DNA of 64,000 nucleotides, taken from assembly GCA_041392065.1 (NCBI GenBank), contig JAWKMU010000001.1, positions 248,001-312,000 on the forward strand, read 5' to 3'. The notes beneath the pieces are model-generated. The model was not told the origin of the DNA. It saw only the letters and a program-made list of their open reading frames with translations, and searched no databases. This DNA is from CAJQLB01 sp041392065. Lineage in GTDB: Bacteria; Bacteroidota; Bacteroidia; Flavobacteriales; Flavobacteriaceae. The position numbers and the translations under genes are program-made. Below are positions 34,993 to 45,200 of the stretch, piece by piece; the first letter of the stretch is position 1; each line of letters starts with the position of its first letter.

Positions 34993-35589
34993 TTAAAAAA
35001 CCTTGTTTAAAAAAGGTTCTATATTTTGTTGATTGCCTCTTATTAATTCTTGTTTTGCCGCTTCTGTATCGCGTTTTATCTTGTCCTGAGACAGCTTAAA
35101 TTTACCTTCCCAATTGGTAATAGTAATTTCAAACATTTTTATATAATCTAAATTGGCATCCATTCTTGGATTATCAGCTTCAAGTACATAGTTGTGATCT
35201 GGTTGCTCTAAAAATTCGGTCATAATGATAAGCGATTCTTTGAGGGCTTCTTTACTTTCAATGGCTTTAACAGTGCCTTTTAAATGTACTTTAATGTAGT
35301 TCCAAGTTGGTAATTGCGTGGTCGTGTAAACACTTGGAGAAATATAACACTGTGGTCCAGAGAAAATAATGGTAAGATCATTCTCATCTCGCATTAATTT
35401 GGTTTGAGGATTGTAAATATCAATATGACCAATAAGTTTACCATCAGATTCTCTGTAAATTAATGGTATATGAGTCACTAATGGCTCATTGTTATGCACA
35501 GAAATTACTGTTGCTAAAGGATAAGCTTTAATAACTTCGATCATGTTTTGTATATCATGATCTTGATGATGAGGTGGTGGATATTTCAA
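34993..35589 (-). CDS. FMN-binding PaiB-like protein
   Basis: 198-residue member of the PaiB/FMN-binding split-barrel family, annotated as negative transcriptional regulators (B. subtilis PaiB) but with flavin-binding fold. Visible: an N-terminal KYPPPHHQDH, then PLATVISVHNNEPLVTHIPL, TIIFSGPQCYISPSVYTT, and a PTWNYIKVHLKG motif. The start is TTG at 35589, the only plausible one before the conserved KYPPPHH. Whether it represses transcription or acts as an enzyme is not clear. Confidence 0.85.
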   Translation of the reverse strand: MKYPPPHHQDHDIQNMIEVIKAYPLATVISVHNNEPLVTHIPLIYRESDGKLIGHIDIYNPQTKLMRDENDLTIIFSGPQCYISPSVYTTTQLPTWNYIKVHLKGTVKAIESKEALKESLIIMTEFLEQPDHNYVLEADNPRMDANLDYIKMFEITITNWEGKFKLSQDKIKRDTEAAKQELIRGNQQNIEPFLNKVF

Positions 35590-35616
35590 AGGCAGGTTTT
35601 AATTTAAATTGACGAA

Positions 35617-35649
35617 TTTTGATTTATAAAATTACAATATTTATCTTTA
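35617..35649 (+). promoter_or_regulatory. Promoter of radC, leaderless layout
   Basis: TTTTG at 35617-35621, 20-base spacer, TATCTTTA at 35642-35649 (one mismatch). The -7 box ends only 4 bases before the radC ATG, so the mRNA would start at or near its start codon. Confidence 0.45.
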
Positions 35650-35653
35650 ACCA

Positions 35654-36352
35654 ATGAGTGAAAAACTATCTTCTTTTTCTATTAAAAATTGGAGTCAGGA
35701 CGACCAACCAAGAGAAAAACTTCGTGATAAAGGTAAAGCGGCTTTAAGTGATGCTGAATTGGTTGCCATTTTAATAGGTTCAGGAAGCAGAGATGAAAGT
35801 GCAGTTACCTTATGCCAGAGAATTTTGGCAAGTGTAGATAATAATTTAAGCGAACTTGGGAAATTATCAATAAAACAGCTGATGGATTTTAAAGGTATTG
35901 GAGAAGCTAAGGCCATAACCATTGCAGCAGCTTTAGAATTAGGTAGAAGACGTAGAGGAGAAGAGGCTTTAAATAAGAAAAAAATAACTTCAAGTGCATC
36001 GGTTTTTGAGTTGATGCAACCTGTAATAGGTGAGCTACCTCATGAAGAATTCTGGATTGTGTATTTAAACAATTCTAATAAAGTGATTCAAAAAAATCAG
36101 CTTAGTAAAGGTGGTATTACAGGAACTTTAGTTGATGTTAGATTAGCACTAAAAACAGCTTTAGAGGTTGGAGCTACTGGAATCATACTTGCGCATAATC
36201 ATCCATCAGGAACCTTAAAACCAAGTGAAGCAGATAAACAACTTACAGAAAAGCTTAGCATCGCAGCAAAAAGCTTAGACATAAAGGTTTTAGACCATTT
36301 AATTATTACTGAAAAAGCATACTTTAGCTTTGCAGATGAATCACTGTTGTGA
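35654..36352 (+). CDS. radC: RadC family protein (JAB/MPN domain)
   Basis: 232 residues. An N-terminal helix-hairpin-helix (MDFKGIGEAKAITIAAALEL) precedes a JAB/MPN metalloprotease-like domain with HNHPSGTLKPSEAD, the zinc ligand motif. Historically called a DNA repair protein; actual role is unsettled. ATG at 35654 lies directly after a promoter-like sequence. Full length for the family. Confidence 0.92.
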   Translation: MSEKLSSFSIKNWSQDDQPREKLRDKGKAALSDAELVAILIGSGSRDESAVTLCQRILASVDNNLSELGKLSIKQLMDFKGIGEAKAITIAAALELGRRRRGEEALNKKKITSSASVFELMQPVIGELPHEEFWIVYLNNSNKVIQKNQLSKGGITGTLVDVRLALKTALEVGATGIILAHNHPSGTLKPSEADKQLTEKLSIAAKSLDIKVLDHLIITEKAYFSFADESLL

Positions 36353-36410
36353 AAACTCCAATAAATCAAAAACAAAATCCCAATAACTTCAATGAATTAT
36401 TTCATTTGGA

Positions 36411-36440
36411 ATTTGGTATTTTTAAGCCTTGGAATTTGCA
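36411..36440. repeat. TTTGGAATTTGG-type repeat after radC
   Basis: Similar to the repeat at 4816-4834 and preceded by a small AATGAA / TTCATT hairpin that may end the radC message. Purely structural, no gene. Confidence 0.3.
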
Positions 36441-36447
36441 ATAGCTT

Positions 36448-37749
36448 ATGCTTTTAGTTTACACTCACAAAATAACACCTCGTTTAAATTATATTTTTAA
36501 GCAAGTTTGCACACGTATTTTAGGTATTCCAGTTTCGTTTACAACAAAAATTGAAGAGTTTATTGCTCATGACAGCCTTAAAATGTCGTATACAACACAG
36601 CAACTTGGCAATGAATTTTTTATAAAAAGCCACCAGTTGTTGTTTGAACAAGGGCTTTCAGATATTGATATTCATATTCATGATTGGGAAAGCACAAAAT
36701 GCTTTTTTTATAATGGAGACAAAAGCGACTTACCTTTCGATATTTTTGCTGCATCGTTTTATTTATTAAGTCGTTACGAGGAATATCTACCACATGTTAA
36801 AGATGAGTTTGGACGTTTTACAGCAAAAGACAGTTTGGCATTTAAACATAATTTTTTGCATCAACCTGTTGTAGATATTTGGGCTTATAGGTTTAAAGAA
36901 GCTTTACAAACTAAATTTTCAGATTTTAAGTTTGTAAACAGAGCATATCAAGTGAAACCAGTTATAGATGTCCCAATGGCTTACTACTTTAGGCAAAAAG
37001 GCTTAATGCGGACTTTAGGTGGCTCTTTGGGTGATGTATTGAGATTTAAGTTTAAGCAACTTTCTCTAAGGTATTTGGTGCTTTTTGGTTTTAAAAGAGA
37101 TCCTTACGATACGTTTAAGTGGATTATTAATAAACAAAAAAATACAAAAACTAAATTTCAAGTGTTTTTTCTAATTGGCGATTATTCAACATACGATAAA
37201 AATATAAGCATCCATAAAAAAGGGTTTGTGACTTTAATAAAATCGGTTGCAGACTATTGTAAAGTTGGACTTAAGGCATCCTATTTTGCTTTGGATGATT
37301 TTGATGTTTTAAAAAAGGAAAAAACCAATATAGAGTCTATAATCAATACATCTTTAGTAGCTTCGCGTAATTCGTTCAATAAATTAAACCTTCCAAAAAG
37401 CTACAGAAATTTGGTAAACCTTGAGATAAAAGAAGATTATTCCATGGGTTACGCTAACGAAATAGGCTTTAGGGCAGGAACTTGCTCACCTTTTTTGTTT
37501 TATGATTTAGATTATGAAGTACAAACGCCATTAATGATACATTCGTTTCAAATCATGGATTTTGCTTTACTTAAAACAAAGTCTCAACTTGACAAAAAAC
37601 AGTCACTTGAGAAATTAATTGATGAAGTAAGAAAAGTAAATGGGACCTTCGTGCCGATTTTTCATAATTACACCTTTAGTAACGATGAACGTTGGCAAGG
37701 ATTTAAAGACTTATTTAATTACATATTAGAATCTACAAATGAAGCTTAA
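36448..37749 (+). CDS. Polysaccharide deacetylase family protein
   Basis: 433 residues, typical of a flavobacterial protein family with a divergent NodB/carbohydrate esterase 4 fold. An N-terminal domain (1-170, FDIFAASFYLLSRYEEYL) precedes the deacetylase part: the strand PVIDVPMAYYF stands where family members usually have a TFDxD motif, and EIGFRAGTCSPFLFYDLDYE is the conserved core. One or more metal-binding residues seem changed, so activity is not assured. No signal peptide. It overlaps the next gene by 11 bases. Confidence 0.75.
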   Translation: MLLVYTHKITPRLNYIFKQVCTRILGIPVSFTTKIEEFIAHDSLKMSYTTQQLGNEFFIKSHQLLFEQGLSDIDIHIHDWESTKCFFYNGDKSDLPFDIFAASFYLLSRYEEYLPHVKDEFGRFTAKDSLAFKHNFLHQPVVDIWAYRFKEALQTKFSDFKFVNRAYQVKPVIDVPMAYYFRQKGLMRTLGGSLGDVLRFKFKQLSLRYLVLFGFKRDPYDTFKWIINKQKNTKTKFQVFFLIGDYSTYDKNISIHKKGFVTLIKSVADYCKVGLKASYFALDDFDVLKKEKTNIESIINTSLVASRNSFNKLNLPKSYRNLVNLEIKEDYSMGYANEIGFRAGTCSPFLFYDLDYEVQTPLMIHSFQIMDFALLKTKSQLDKKQSLEKLIDEVRKVNGTFVPIFHNYTFSNDERWQGFKDLFNYILESTNEA

Positions 37750-38428
37750 TCATATTTCACACATATTTTTTGATTTAGACCATACACTTTGGGATTTTGA
37801 TAAAAACTCAGGTTTGACCTTTGAAAAAATATTTCATTTAAACCACATTGATGTTAACCTAAACGAGTTTTTAGAAGTTTACGAACCAATAAATTTAAGT
37901 TATTGGAAATTATATCGCGAAGAAAAAATTGATAAGGAATCATTACGCTATAAACGTTTAAGCGATACTTTTAATGCGCTTGATTATAAGGTAAAATCCA
38001 GTGTCATTAATAAATTATCTGTTGATTATATAAATTATTTATGCACCTTCAATCATTTGTTTGATGGCACAATAGAGATTCTAGATTATTTAGCACCAAA
38101 ATATCAACTACATATTATTACAAATGGGTTTAAGGAGGTGCAGCAAGGAAAATTAAATAATGCAAATATTAACCAGTATTTTAAAACTGTAACTAATTCT
38201 GAAATGGTTGGTGTAAAAAAACCAAACCCTAAAATTTTTAATCATGCTTTAACTATTGCAAAGGCAAATATTGAGAACAGCATCATGATTGGCGATAATT
38301 TGGAGGCTGATATTTTAGGAGCATTAAACATAGGTTTAGATGCTATTTGTTTTAATTATCATAAAGAAAATTTGTCCATTGGTATAAAATTTGTTGATAA
38401 CCTATTGGATTTAAAACACTATTTATAA
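37739..38428 (+). CDS. YjjG family noncanonical pyrimidine nucleotidase
   Basis: HAD-superfamily phosphatase of 229 residues hydrolysing modified pyrimidine nucleotides such as 5-fluoro-dUMP, protecting the pool. Motif I DLDHTLWDFD (nucleophile Asp), motif II ITNG, motif III Lys in GVKKPNPKIF and motif IV IGDNLEADILGA are all present. It is translationally coupled to the preceding gene by overlap. Confidence 0.9.
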   Translation: MKLNHISHIFFDLDHTLWDFDKNSGLTFEKIFHLNHIDVNLNEFLEVYEPINLSYWKLYREEKIDKESLRYKRLSDTFNALDYKVKSSVINKLSVDYINYLCTFNHLFDGTIEILDYLAPKYQLHIITNGFKEVQQGKLNNANINQYFKTVTNSEMVGVKKPNPKIFNHALTIAKANIENSIMIGDNLEADILGALNIGLDAICFNYHKENLSIGIKFVDNLLDLKHYL

Positions 38429-38486
38429 TAAAGTCAATGTATATTTATTCACTCAAAAATTACTAATTTAAATAGAAAGAAACGTA

Positions 38487-39326
38487 ATGAAAAAGCTACT
38501 GTTGTTTTTAGTTTTAGCAATTTGTTTTATCAAAACTAATGCTCAATTTAGCATAAATGATTATAAGTATGTCATTGTTGAAAAACAATTTCATTTTCAA
38601 AACGAACCTAATGAGTTTGACCTTAACGAATTAACCAGGTTTCTATTAAAGAAACATGGTTTTAGACCTATTTTAGAAAGTGATATTTTTCCAGACGATT
38701 TAAAGTCTAATTACTGTTTGGCTTTGCAATGTGAAGTCTCAGCTAAAGGATTCCTAAAGACTACAGTTACTGTTGCTTTAAAAGACTGTAATAACAATAT
38801 TGTTTTTCAAGCTGAAGGCACAACTAAAGAAAAAGATTTTAACAAAGTTTACTCTTATGGAATTAGAGAAGCTTTTGAAAACTTTAAATCCTTAAACTAT
38901 AACTACATTCCTAAAAAAAATACAACTGTTAGTAGTACAGCAAAGGAAGAGACAAAACCTGTTAAAGATGATTCTGCTAAGGTTGAACAACTAAAAGCTG
39001 AGATAGAAGAGCTTAAAAAAGCAAAAGAAAAAGCAGATGAAAATGCTTCTAAAAAAATTGAAGAAGCTAAACCCAAAATAGAAGATAACTCCGAGAAAAT
39101 AAAAACTAACAGTACTTATTTTGAAGCTGTTACTACAGACAATGGTTACAATTTAGTAAATGCCGAAAACAAGAAAGTAAATTATGTCCTTACAAAAACA
39201 GGAATGGACAATGTATTTACTGTAAAAGGGAATAATGGTCTTGTTTATAAAAAGGATGGTAAGTGGATTTTAGAATACACGAAAGGCAAAAAAACTGTTA
39301 TGGAAATCCTTAATATTATTTTTTAA
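38487..39326 (+). CDS. Secreted protein of unknown function
   Basis: 279 residues with a signal peptide (MKKLLLFLVLAICFIKTNA). The first 150 residues hold beta-rich sequence (YKYVIVEKQFHFQNEPNEFD, then LNELTRFLLKKHGFRPIL); a Lys/Glu-rich coiled coil covers about 165-205, and the C terminus repeats short VKGNNGLVYKKDGKWILEY strands. No lipobox and no catalytic motif. Often left hypothetical in flavobacteria. It converges with rarA, overlapping 4 bases. Confidence 0.75.
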   Translation: MKKLLLFLVLAICFIKTNAQFSINDYKYVIVEKQFHFQNEPNEFDLNELTRFLLKKHGFRPILESDIFPDDLKSNYCLALQCEVSAKGFLKTTVTVALKDCNNNIVFQAEGTTKEKDFNKVYSYGIREAFENFKSLNYNYIPKKNTTVSSTAKEETKPVKDDSAKVEQLKAEIEELKKAKEKADENASKKIEEAKPKIEDNSEKIKTNSTYFEAVTTDNGYNLVNAENKKVNYVLTKTGMDNVFTVKGNNGLVYKKDGKWILEYTKGKKTVMEILNIIF

Positions 39327-40600
39327 TAGTCGTACTTATCTTTCCAACGTTTTTTAAGAAAATCTCTTAAAGCATTTTCTCGGGAATTATTTCCAGGATT
39401 ATAAAGTTTAGTATTCTTTATAGCTTCTGGCATAAATTCATGATCTGCAAAATTGTTTTCATGGTTGTGAGCATATTGGTAATTTTCGCCATAACCTAAC
39501 TCTTTCATTAATTTGGTTGGTGCATTTCTTATTGAAAGTGGTACACTTAAATCTCCAGTTTCTTTTACCAATTGTTGCGCATCTTTTATGGCAAGATAGG
39601 AAGCATTGCTCTTTGCAGAAGTAGCTAAATAAGTAGCACACTGACTTAAAATAATCCTCGATTCTGGATAACCAATGGTTGATACAGCCTGAAAAGTACT
39701 ATTCGCAATAACAAGAGCTGTTGGGTTGGCATTACCAATATCTTCACTAGCTAGAATTAGCATGCGTCTTGCAATAAATTTTACATCTTCGCCACCTTCT
39801 ATCATTCTTGCTAACCAATACACTGCAGCATTTGGATCGCTACCACGAATGGATTTTATAAAAGCCGAAATAATATCGTAATGCTGTTCTCCTGTTTTAT
39901 CATACCGAACGGTATTGTTCTGTACTTTTTCTAAAACCAATTTATTGGTAATGGTAATATCATCAGAATCAAAAGAAGAGACAATTAATTCGAAGATATT
40001 AAGCAATTTTCTTGCATCTCCTCCAGAAAGACGCAATAAGGCTTCCGTTTCAACGAGTTTTATGTTCTTTTGGGAGATTATGTCATCTTTTTCAATGGCA
40101 CGCTTTAAAAGTGTTTCTAAATCGTTTTTATCAAAAGAATTCAAAATATATACTTGGCAACGCGATAGTAAAGCTGGAATAACCTCAAAACTTGGATTTT
40201 CGGTTGTTGCACCTATAAGTGTCACCCAACCTTTTTCAACAGCTTGTAACAATGAATCTTGCTGAGATTTGCTAAACCTGTGAATCTCATCAATAAACAG
40301 AATTGGATTTCTGGCAGTAAACAAACCACCACTTTGTTTGGCTTTATTGATAACGTCTCTAACGTCTTTCACACCTGAGCTAATAGCACTAAGTGTATAA
40401 AAAGGTCTTCCAGATTCTTCTGCAATAATGTTAGCCAAAGTGGTTTTTCCAGTTCCAGGTGGTCCCCAAAAAATCATCGATGGAATTAACCCTTGCTTTA
40501 TAGATTGTGTTAACGAACCTTTAGGTCCAACCAAGTGTGATTGGCTTATATAATCTTCGAGAGTTTTTGGTCTTAATCGTTCAGCTAGAGGTTGATTCAT
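39323..40600 (-). CDS. rarA: Replication-associated recombination protein A
   Basis: AAA+ ATPase of 425 residues (RarA/MgsA/Mgs1 family), acting at stalled replication forks. Walker A is GPPGTGKTT (about residue 46), Walker B LFIDEIHRF, sensor-like ATTENPSF, and the C-terminal tetramerisation domain follows. The ATG at 40600 is supported by MNQPLAERLRPKTLEDYISQ. It diverges from the rhomboid gene across 97 bases, which hold a 7-base inverted repeat. Confidence 0.95.
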   Translation of the reverse strand: MNQPLAERLRPKTLEDYISQSHLVGPKGSLTQSIKQGLIPSMIFWGPPGTGKTTLANIIAEESGRPFYTLSAISSGVKDVRDVINKAKQSGGLFTARNPILFIDEIHRFSKSQQDSLLQAVEKGWVTLIGATTENPSFEVIPALLSRCQVYILNSFDKNDLETLLKRAIEKDDIISQKNIKLVETEALLRLSGGDARKLLNIFELIVSSFDSDDITITNKLVLEKVQNNTVRYDKTGEQHYDIISAFIKSIRGSDPNAAVYWLARMIEGGEDVKFIARRMLILASEDIGNANPTALVIANSTFQAVSTIGYPESRIILSQCATYLATSAKSNASYLAIKDAQQLVKETGDLSVPLSIRNAPTKLMKELGYGENYQYAHNHENNFADHEFMPEAIKNTKLYNPGNNSRENALRDFLKKRWKDKYDY

Positions 40601-40625
40601 AATGTAAAATTAACGGATTTTTTTC

Positions 40626-40646
40626 GTAATATGATGACAATATTAC
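40626..40646. promoter_or_regulatory. Inverted repeat between rarA and rhomboid gene
   Basis: GTAATAT / ATATTAC, 7 perfect pairs, 7-base spacer, in the divergent intergenic region. Could be an operator; no regulator is linked to it. Confidence 0.35.
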
Positions 40647-40697
40647 ATAAGTACTGTCTTTGGTTAATTTTTTGATTTAATCATGTAAAATATTGTT

Positions 40698-41441
40698 ATG
40701 AATACAGAAGAGCAGTTTAAATATTCAACAGGAGTTATTGGTTACCCAATTTTCTTTGTGCTTCTTATTTGGATTGTTTTTTGGTTTGAAGTGCGCTTCG
40801 GTTTTCGCTTTAACGATTTTGGAGTTTACCCAAGAACCTTAAGTGGTTTAAAAGGTATTGTTTTTAGTCCCTTTATTCATAGCAGTATGGAGCACTTGTA
40901 CCATAACTCCATTCCGTTGCTTGTTTTATCAATGGCATTATTTTATTTCTACAGAGAAATTTCATGGAAGGTTATTTTGTATGGAATACTTTTTTCAGGA
41001 CTTTTAACTTGGTGCATTGGCAGACCAGCAAACCATATTGGAGCTAGTGGACTTATTTATGTATTGATGAGTTTTATACTTTTCAAAGGAATATTTGCTA
41101 AACATTTCAGACTTATAGCACTTTCTCTGTTGGTTGTTTTTCTATATGGAAGTATGATTTGGTATGTGTTTCCAATTAAAGAAAACATGTCGTGGGAAGG
41201 TCATTTATCAGGCTTGATTGTTGGATTTGTTTTTGCACTTATTTTTAGAAAATCTATAGCCAAACCTAAAAAATATAAGTGGGAAGAGGAAGATTATAAT
41301 GAAGATGACGATCCTTTTTTAAGGCACTTTGATGAAAACGGTAACTTTATCGAACACATAGAAGAAACACCTCTAGAGATAGAGGAGGAAACTAAAAAAA
41401 TAAGAATCACTTATCAATTTAAAAGAAACAAGGAAGATTAA
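40698..41441 (+). CDS. Rhomboid family intramembrane serine protease
   Basis: 247 residues with 6 membrane segments. The catalytic serine S117 in GASG and H169 in GHLSG form the Ser-His dyad; N-terminal HSSMEHLYHNS fits the usual HxxxN region. The C-terminal 40 residues are acidic and cytosolic (EEEDYNEDDDPFLRHFDENG). Substrates unknown. Ends in a 4-base overlap with the convergent rlmB. Confidence 0.93.
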   Translation: MNTEEQFKYSTGVIGYPIFFVLLIWIVFWFEVRFGFRFNDFGVYPRTLSGLKGIVFSPFIHSSMEHLYHNSIPLLVLSMALFYFYREISWKVILYGILFSGLLTWCIGRPANHIGASGLIYVLMSFILFKGIFAKHFRLIALSLLVVFLYGSMIWYVFPIKENMSWEGHLSGLIVGFVFALIFRKSIAKPKKYKWEEEDYNEDDDPFLRHFDENGNFIEHIEETPLEIEEETKKIRITYQFKRNKED

Positions 41442-42172
41442 CGACGTTGTCTAACTACTTCATAAAGAAAAGCTCCACAGGCAACCGAAACATTTAGTGA
41501 TTCAATTTCACCTAACAGAGGAAGCTTAGCTGTATCATCAGCAAATTTTAATATAGAAGGCGTAATGCCTTTACCTTCAGAACCCATTATAATTGCACAC
41601 GGCTCTTTAAATGAAACATCGTACAACGTATTATCAGTTTTTTCAGTAGCAGCAATCACTTTTATTCCAGATGCTTGTAAATGAAACATGGCATCTTTAA
41701 TATGGTCTACTTTACATATTGGGACTTTAAAAACCGCTCCAGCACTTGTTTTTACAGTATCTTCAGTTACTGGAGCTCCACCTTTTTTCTGAATAATAAT
41801 TCCGTTAACTCCAGTACATTCTGCTGTTCTGATTATTGCTCCAAAATTTCTAACATCGCTAAGTTGATCAAGAAGTAAAAAAAGTGGTGTTTTACCAGAT
41901 TCTATAACATTTAGAACCAAGTTATCCAAATCATAAAATTCAATCGGAGAAATTAATGCAACAACTCCTTGATGGTTTTTATTTGACAGTCTGTTTAGTT
42001 TTTCAACTGGAACATAAGAAACATTTATTTCCTCTGCTCTGACTAAATTTTCTAATTCTTGAAACAATTCTCCTCGAAGCCCTTTTTGCAAAAACACCTT
42101 GTCAATTGTTTTTCCAGAGTTAATGGCTTCAATAACGGCTCTAATACCAAAAATTTTGGAATTATTTTCCAT
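41438..42172 (-). CDS. rlmB: 23S rRNA (guanosine-2'-O)-methyltransferase RlmB
   Basis: SPOUT (TrmH-type) methyltransferase, 244 residues, placing a 2'-O-methyl at G2251 (E. coli numbering) in the peptidyl transferase loop. N-terminal substrate domain (IFGIRAVIEAINSGKTIDKV), then motif 1 RNFGAIIRTAECTG, motif 2 IIMGSEGKG and motif 3 LNVSVACGAFLYE, with the C-terminal knot. Related TrmH members can act on tRNA, so RlmB is the likely but not the only option. Confidence 0.9.
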   Translation of the reverse strand: MENNSKIFGIRAVIEAINSGKTIDKVFLQKGLRGELFQELENLVRAEEINVSYVPVEKLNRLSNKNHQGVVALISPIEFYDLDNLVLNVIESGKTPLFLLLDQLSDVRNFGAIIRTAECTGVNGIIIQKKGGAPVTEDTVKTSAGAVFKVPICKVDHIKDAMFHLQASGIKVIAATEKTDNTLYDVSFKEPCAIIMGSEGKGITPSILKFADDTAKLPLLGEIESLNVSVACGAFLYEVVRQRR

Positions 42173-42200
42173 AGTAAATGTTCAAAAGAAATTAATTTGC

Positions 42201-45200
42201 TTAATACTCAAATACTTCAGTTTTACCATTGTTATTAGCGACAATGATATATGATTTATTATTTACAGAAACTGTTTCAACAGATTTTGCATTGCCACTT
42301 AAATAAAACCCAGAATCTTTGGGCTCAACAACATTATAACCATCTTTGGTATTAGACACTAATATTAACCCATAAGGATTATCTAATCTTGGAGTTTCTA
42401 CTTCTGTATTATATATATTGCCAACAACGACTAAATCTTCAACACCATCATTATTGTAGTCTAAAACAGTAGCATCCATAATTGGCATGGTTTGCGCCAT
42501 TGTTGGTAGCTTAACTTTTTTAAAGGTGTCATCACCATTATTAATTAATACCATTGAAGCAAATTGATTTGCCTCTCTTGTATAAGCTGTGTTTAAACCA
42601 TCACCATATATATCTTGAAGGCTTGCGTTAGCAAATTCATTAAATGTTGGGATTTTTTCTGCTATAAAGGGCATTTGTTGAGATGAGCATTCTCGTCCAC
42701 GAGCAGGAACAAAAATATCATTGTATTTATAACTTAACACCAAATCATTTGTGCCATTTGCATCAAAATCTGCTGCATAAACACGAAGAGGTTTTTCTGT
42801 CGAAACTTTAAATTTTATGTTTTTGCCTACGTTTCCAAGCAAGTAATCTTTATAACCATCATTGTTTAAATCAGTTTCGGTGACATTAAACCACCAACCT
42901 TTTTCTTTATCAAGTCCACTTTTTGAAGCAATATTCTCAAAAACGCCATTGTAATTAATAAACACACCAACTGATGTCCATTCGCCAACTGCAATAAAAT
43001 CTTGCCAACCATCATTGTTAAAATCTGTTGAAATGACTTTGTTTACAATACCAAAATCTTCAAATTCTGGAGCTACTTGTCCTGTTACATTGGTTAAAAC
43101 ACCATTGTTGTTTTGATAAATGATAGAAGGTTCATGAATTGGAAACTGTTGAGGTTTAATTCTATTTCCAACTATAATATCTGAATCTCCATCGTTGTCA
43201 TAATCTATTCTTGCAACAGATTTTCCACTTATGGTATAAATATCTAATTCTGAAGATTTTGTTTTTGTAAAATTCCCTTTTCCATCATTTATATATAATC
43301 TGTCATCTAAATCTTGAGAGCGTTCAAAAAATTCGCTTCCTCCACTTACTACATATAAATCGTTATCACCATCATTATCTATATCTACAAATAGTGCTTC
43401 CATATCTTCATATTGAGAATCATTTGTAAAAGCAGCTATATTTACTGGTTTAAGACCAGAATCAGTTTGAATAAAAAGCTGACCTGATTGTCCTTTTGCA
43501 CCTCCAATGTATAAATCATCTTTTTTATCACCATTTACATCTCCTTTGGTAATAAATGGACCTAATGTAGACTGTTTATATGGCAACAAACCTTCTTTTG
43601 CAAAGTCGTTAAACTCATTTTCTTTGTGAATAAAAGTTAAAAGATTATCAACAGCTTTTAGTTTGTTTATATCCTCTTCTATGCGAAAAAATTTATTTTG
43701 GGTTGCATCACTTTCAATTAATGAAATTGTATTATTTGCAGGTGTGTTATATAATTCTTGATATTTACCTGATGGCCAAAATACTTTAATAGTATCTATT
43801 GTTTTTGCATTCCCTAAACCAAAATGTATTGTTTTATCAACTGCCGATAAATAGCCTCTTACTCTTGCAGATTCTTTGGTTTTTGTTATTCCGTTAAATG
43901 AGATTTGTACTTTTGCGAAATCTTCTGATGTTTTTCCTTTTGTGATTACTTTTAAATAGTTTCCAGAGTTGTTTTCTATAGCCATATTTTGAAATAGAAA
44001 TGCTTCTGAATCCATATTATTTACTACAATGTCTAAATCTCCATCATTGTCTAAATCACTATATGCAGCACCATTTGAAAAAGAAGGTTCATTTAAGTCG
44101 GAAAGGGCTGTAACATTTTCAAAATGTAAACTTCCTTCATTTTTATATAAAATATTTGAAAGTTTTTCTGATGGTAATTCATTGTAAATAGTTTCTTTAA
44201 TACTTAGCGGTACGTTACTACCATATTGTTGTTTAGCTTGAGCAACTTTCATTCTAGAATCATTATCTAAAGCATAACGTCTATAACCATTTGTTACATA
44301 AATATCTTCTTTGGTATCAAGGTCTGTATCAAAAATAAGTGCTGCCCAACTCCAATCTGTTTTTGACATGCCTGTTAATTGGGAGGTATTTATATACTTA
44401 TTATTACCAATATTAAGTTGTATAGCATTGAACATATATTGGTACTGTAGGTCTAAAGTATTAGTAAGCAAATCAAAACCAGGAACGTTCATAGAAGCCA
44501 TTAGGGTTTTAGAACGTATATGATCGCTTGCAGCCATATCTAAAACAAATATGTCATTTAAGTTATCATTGTTAATGTCAGCGATATCTAGACCCATTCC
44601 GTAAAATTCAACTTGCTTTGTTGTTTCTTTTATAACATCAGAAAAAGTTCCATCCTGATTATTTATGTACATCATATCAGGAACATAATAGTCATTTGCA
44701 ATATAGATATCTGGCCAAGAATCGTTGTTAATATCACTTACGCCTAACCCTAAGCCAAAGGTAGCCCTCAAAAGACCACTGTTTTCAGTTACATTTATGA
44801 ATTTACCATTTTCATTTTTATAAAGATGACTAGAATTTTCCTTTAGTTTGTTTTTATCACTTAAGATTGAAAAGAATTGACTTGGGTCTGTACCATAATA
44901 ATCATTTTCGTTCATCACGATGCAGTCTAAGTCACCATCTTTATCGTAATCAAAGAAAGCAGTTTGTGTGCTTATTCCTGTATCATTTAAGCCATAGGAA
45001 ATTGCTTCTTCTTTAAATGTGTTATTTTTTTGATTTATAAAAAGTAAATTATTACGTAATTCTTTTGATACTGGGCCACCTTGAGAAATATAAATATCCA
45101 TCCAGCCATCATTGTTTACATCAGCAAATGTTACACCATTTGCCCATTGCTTATTAACATTAATATTGGCCGTTTCTGTAATATCTTCAAATTGTAAATT

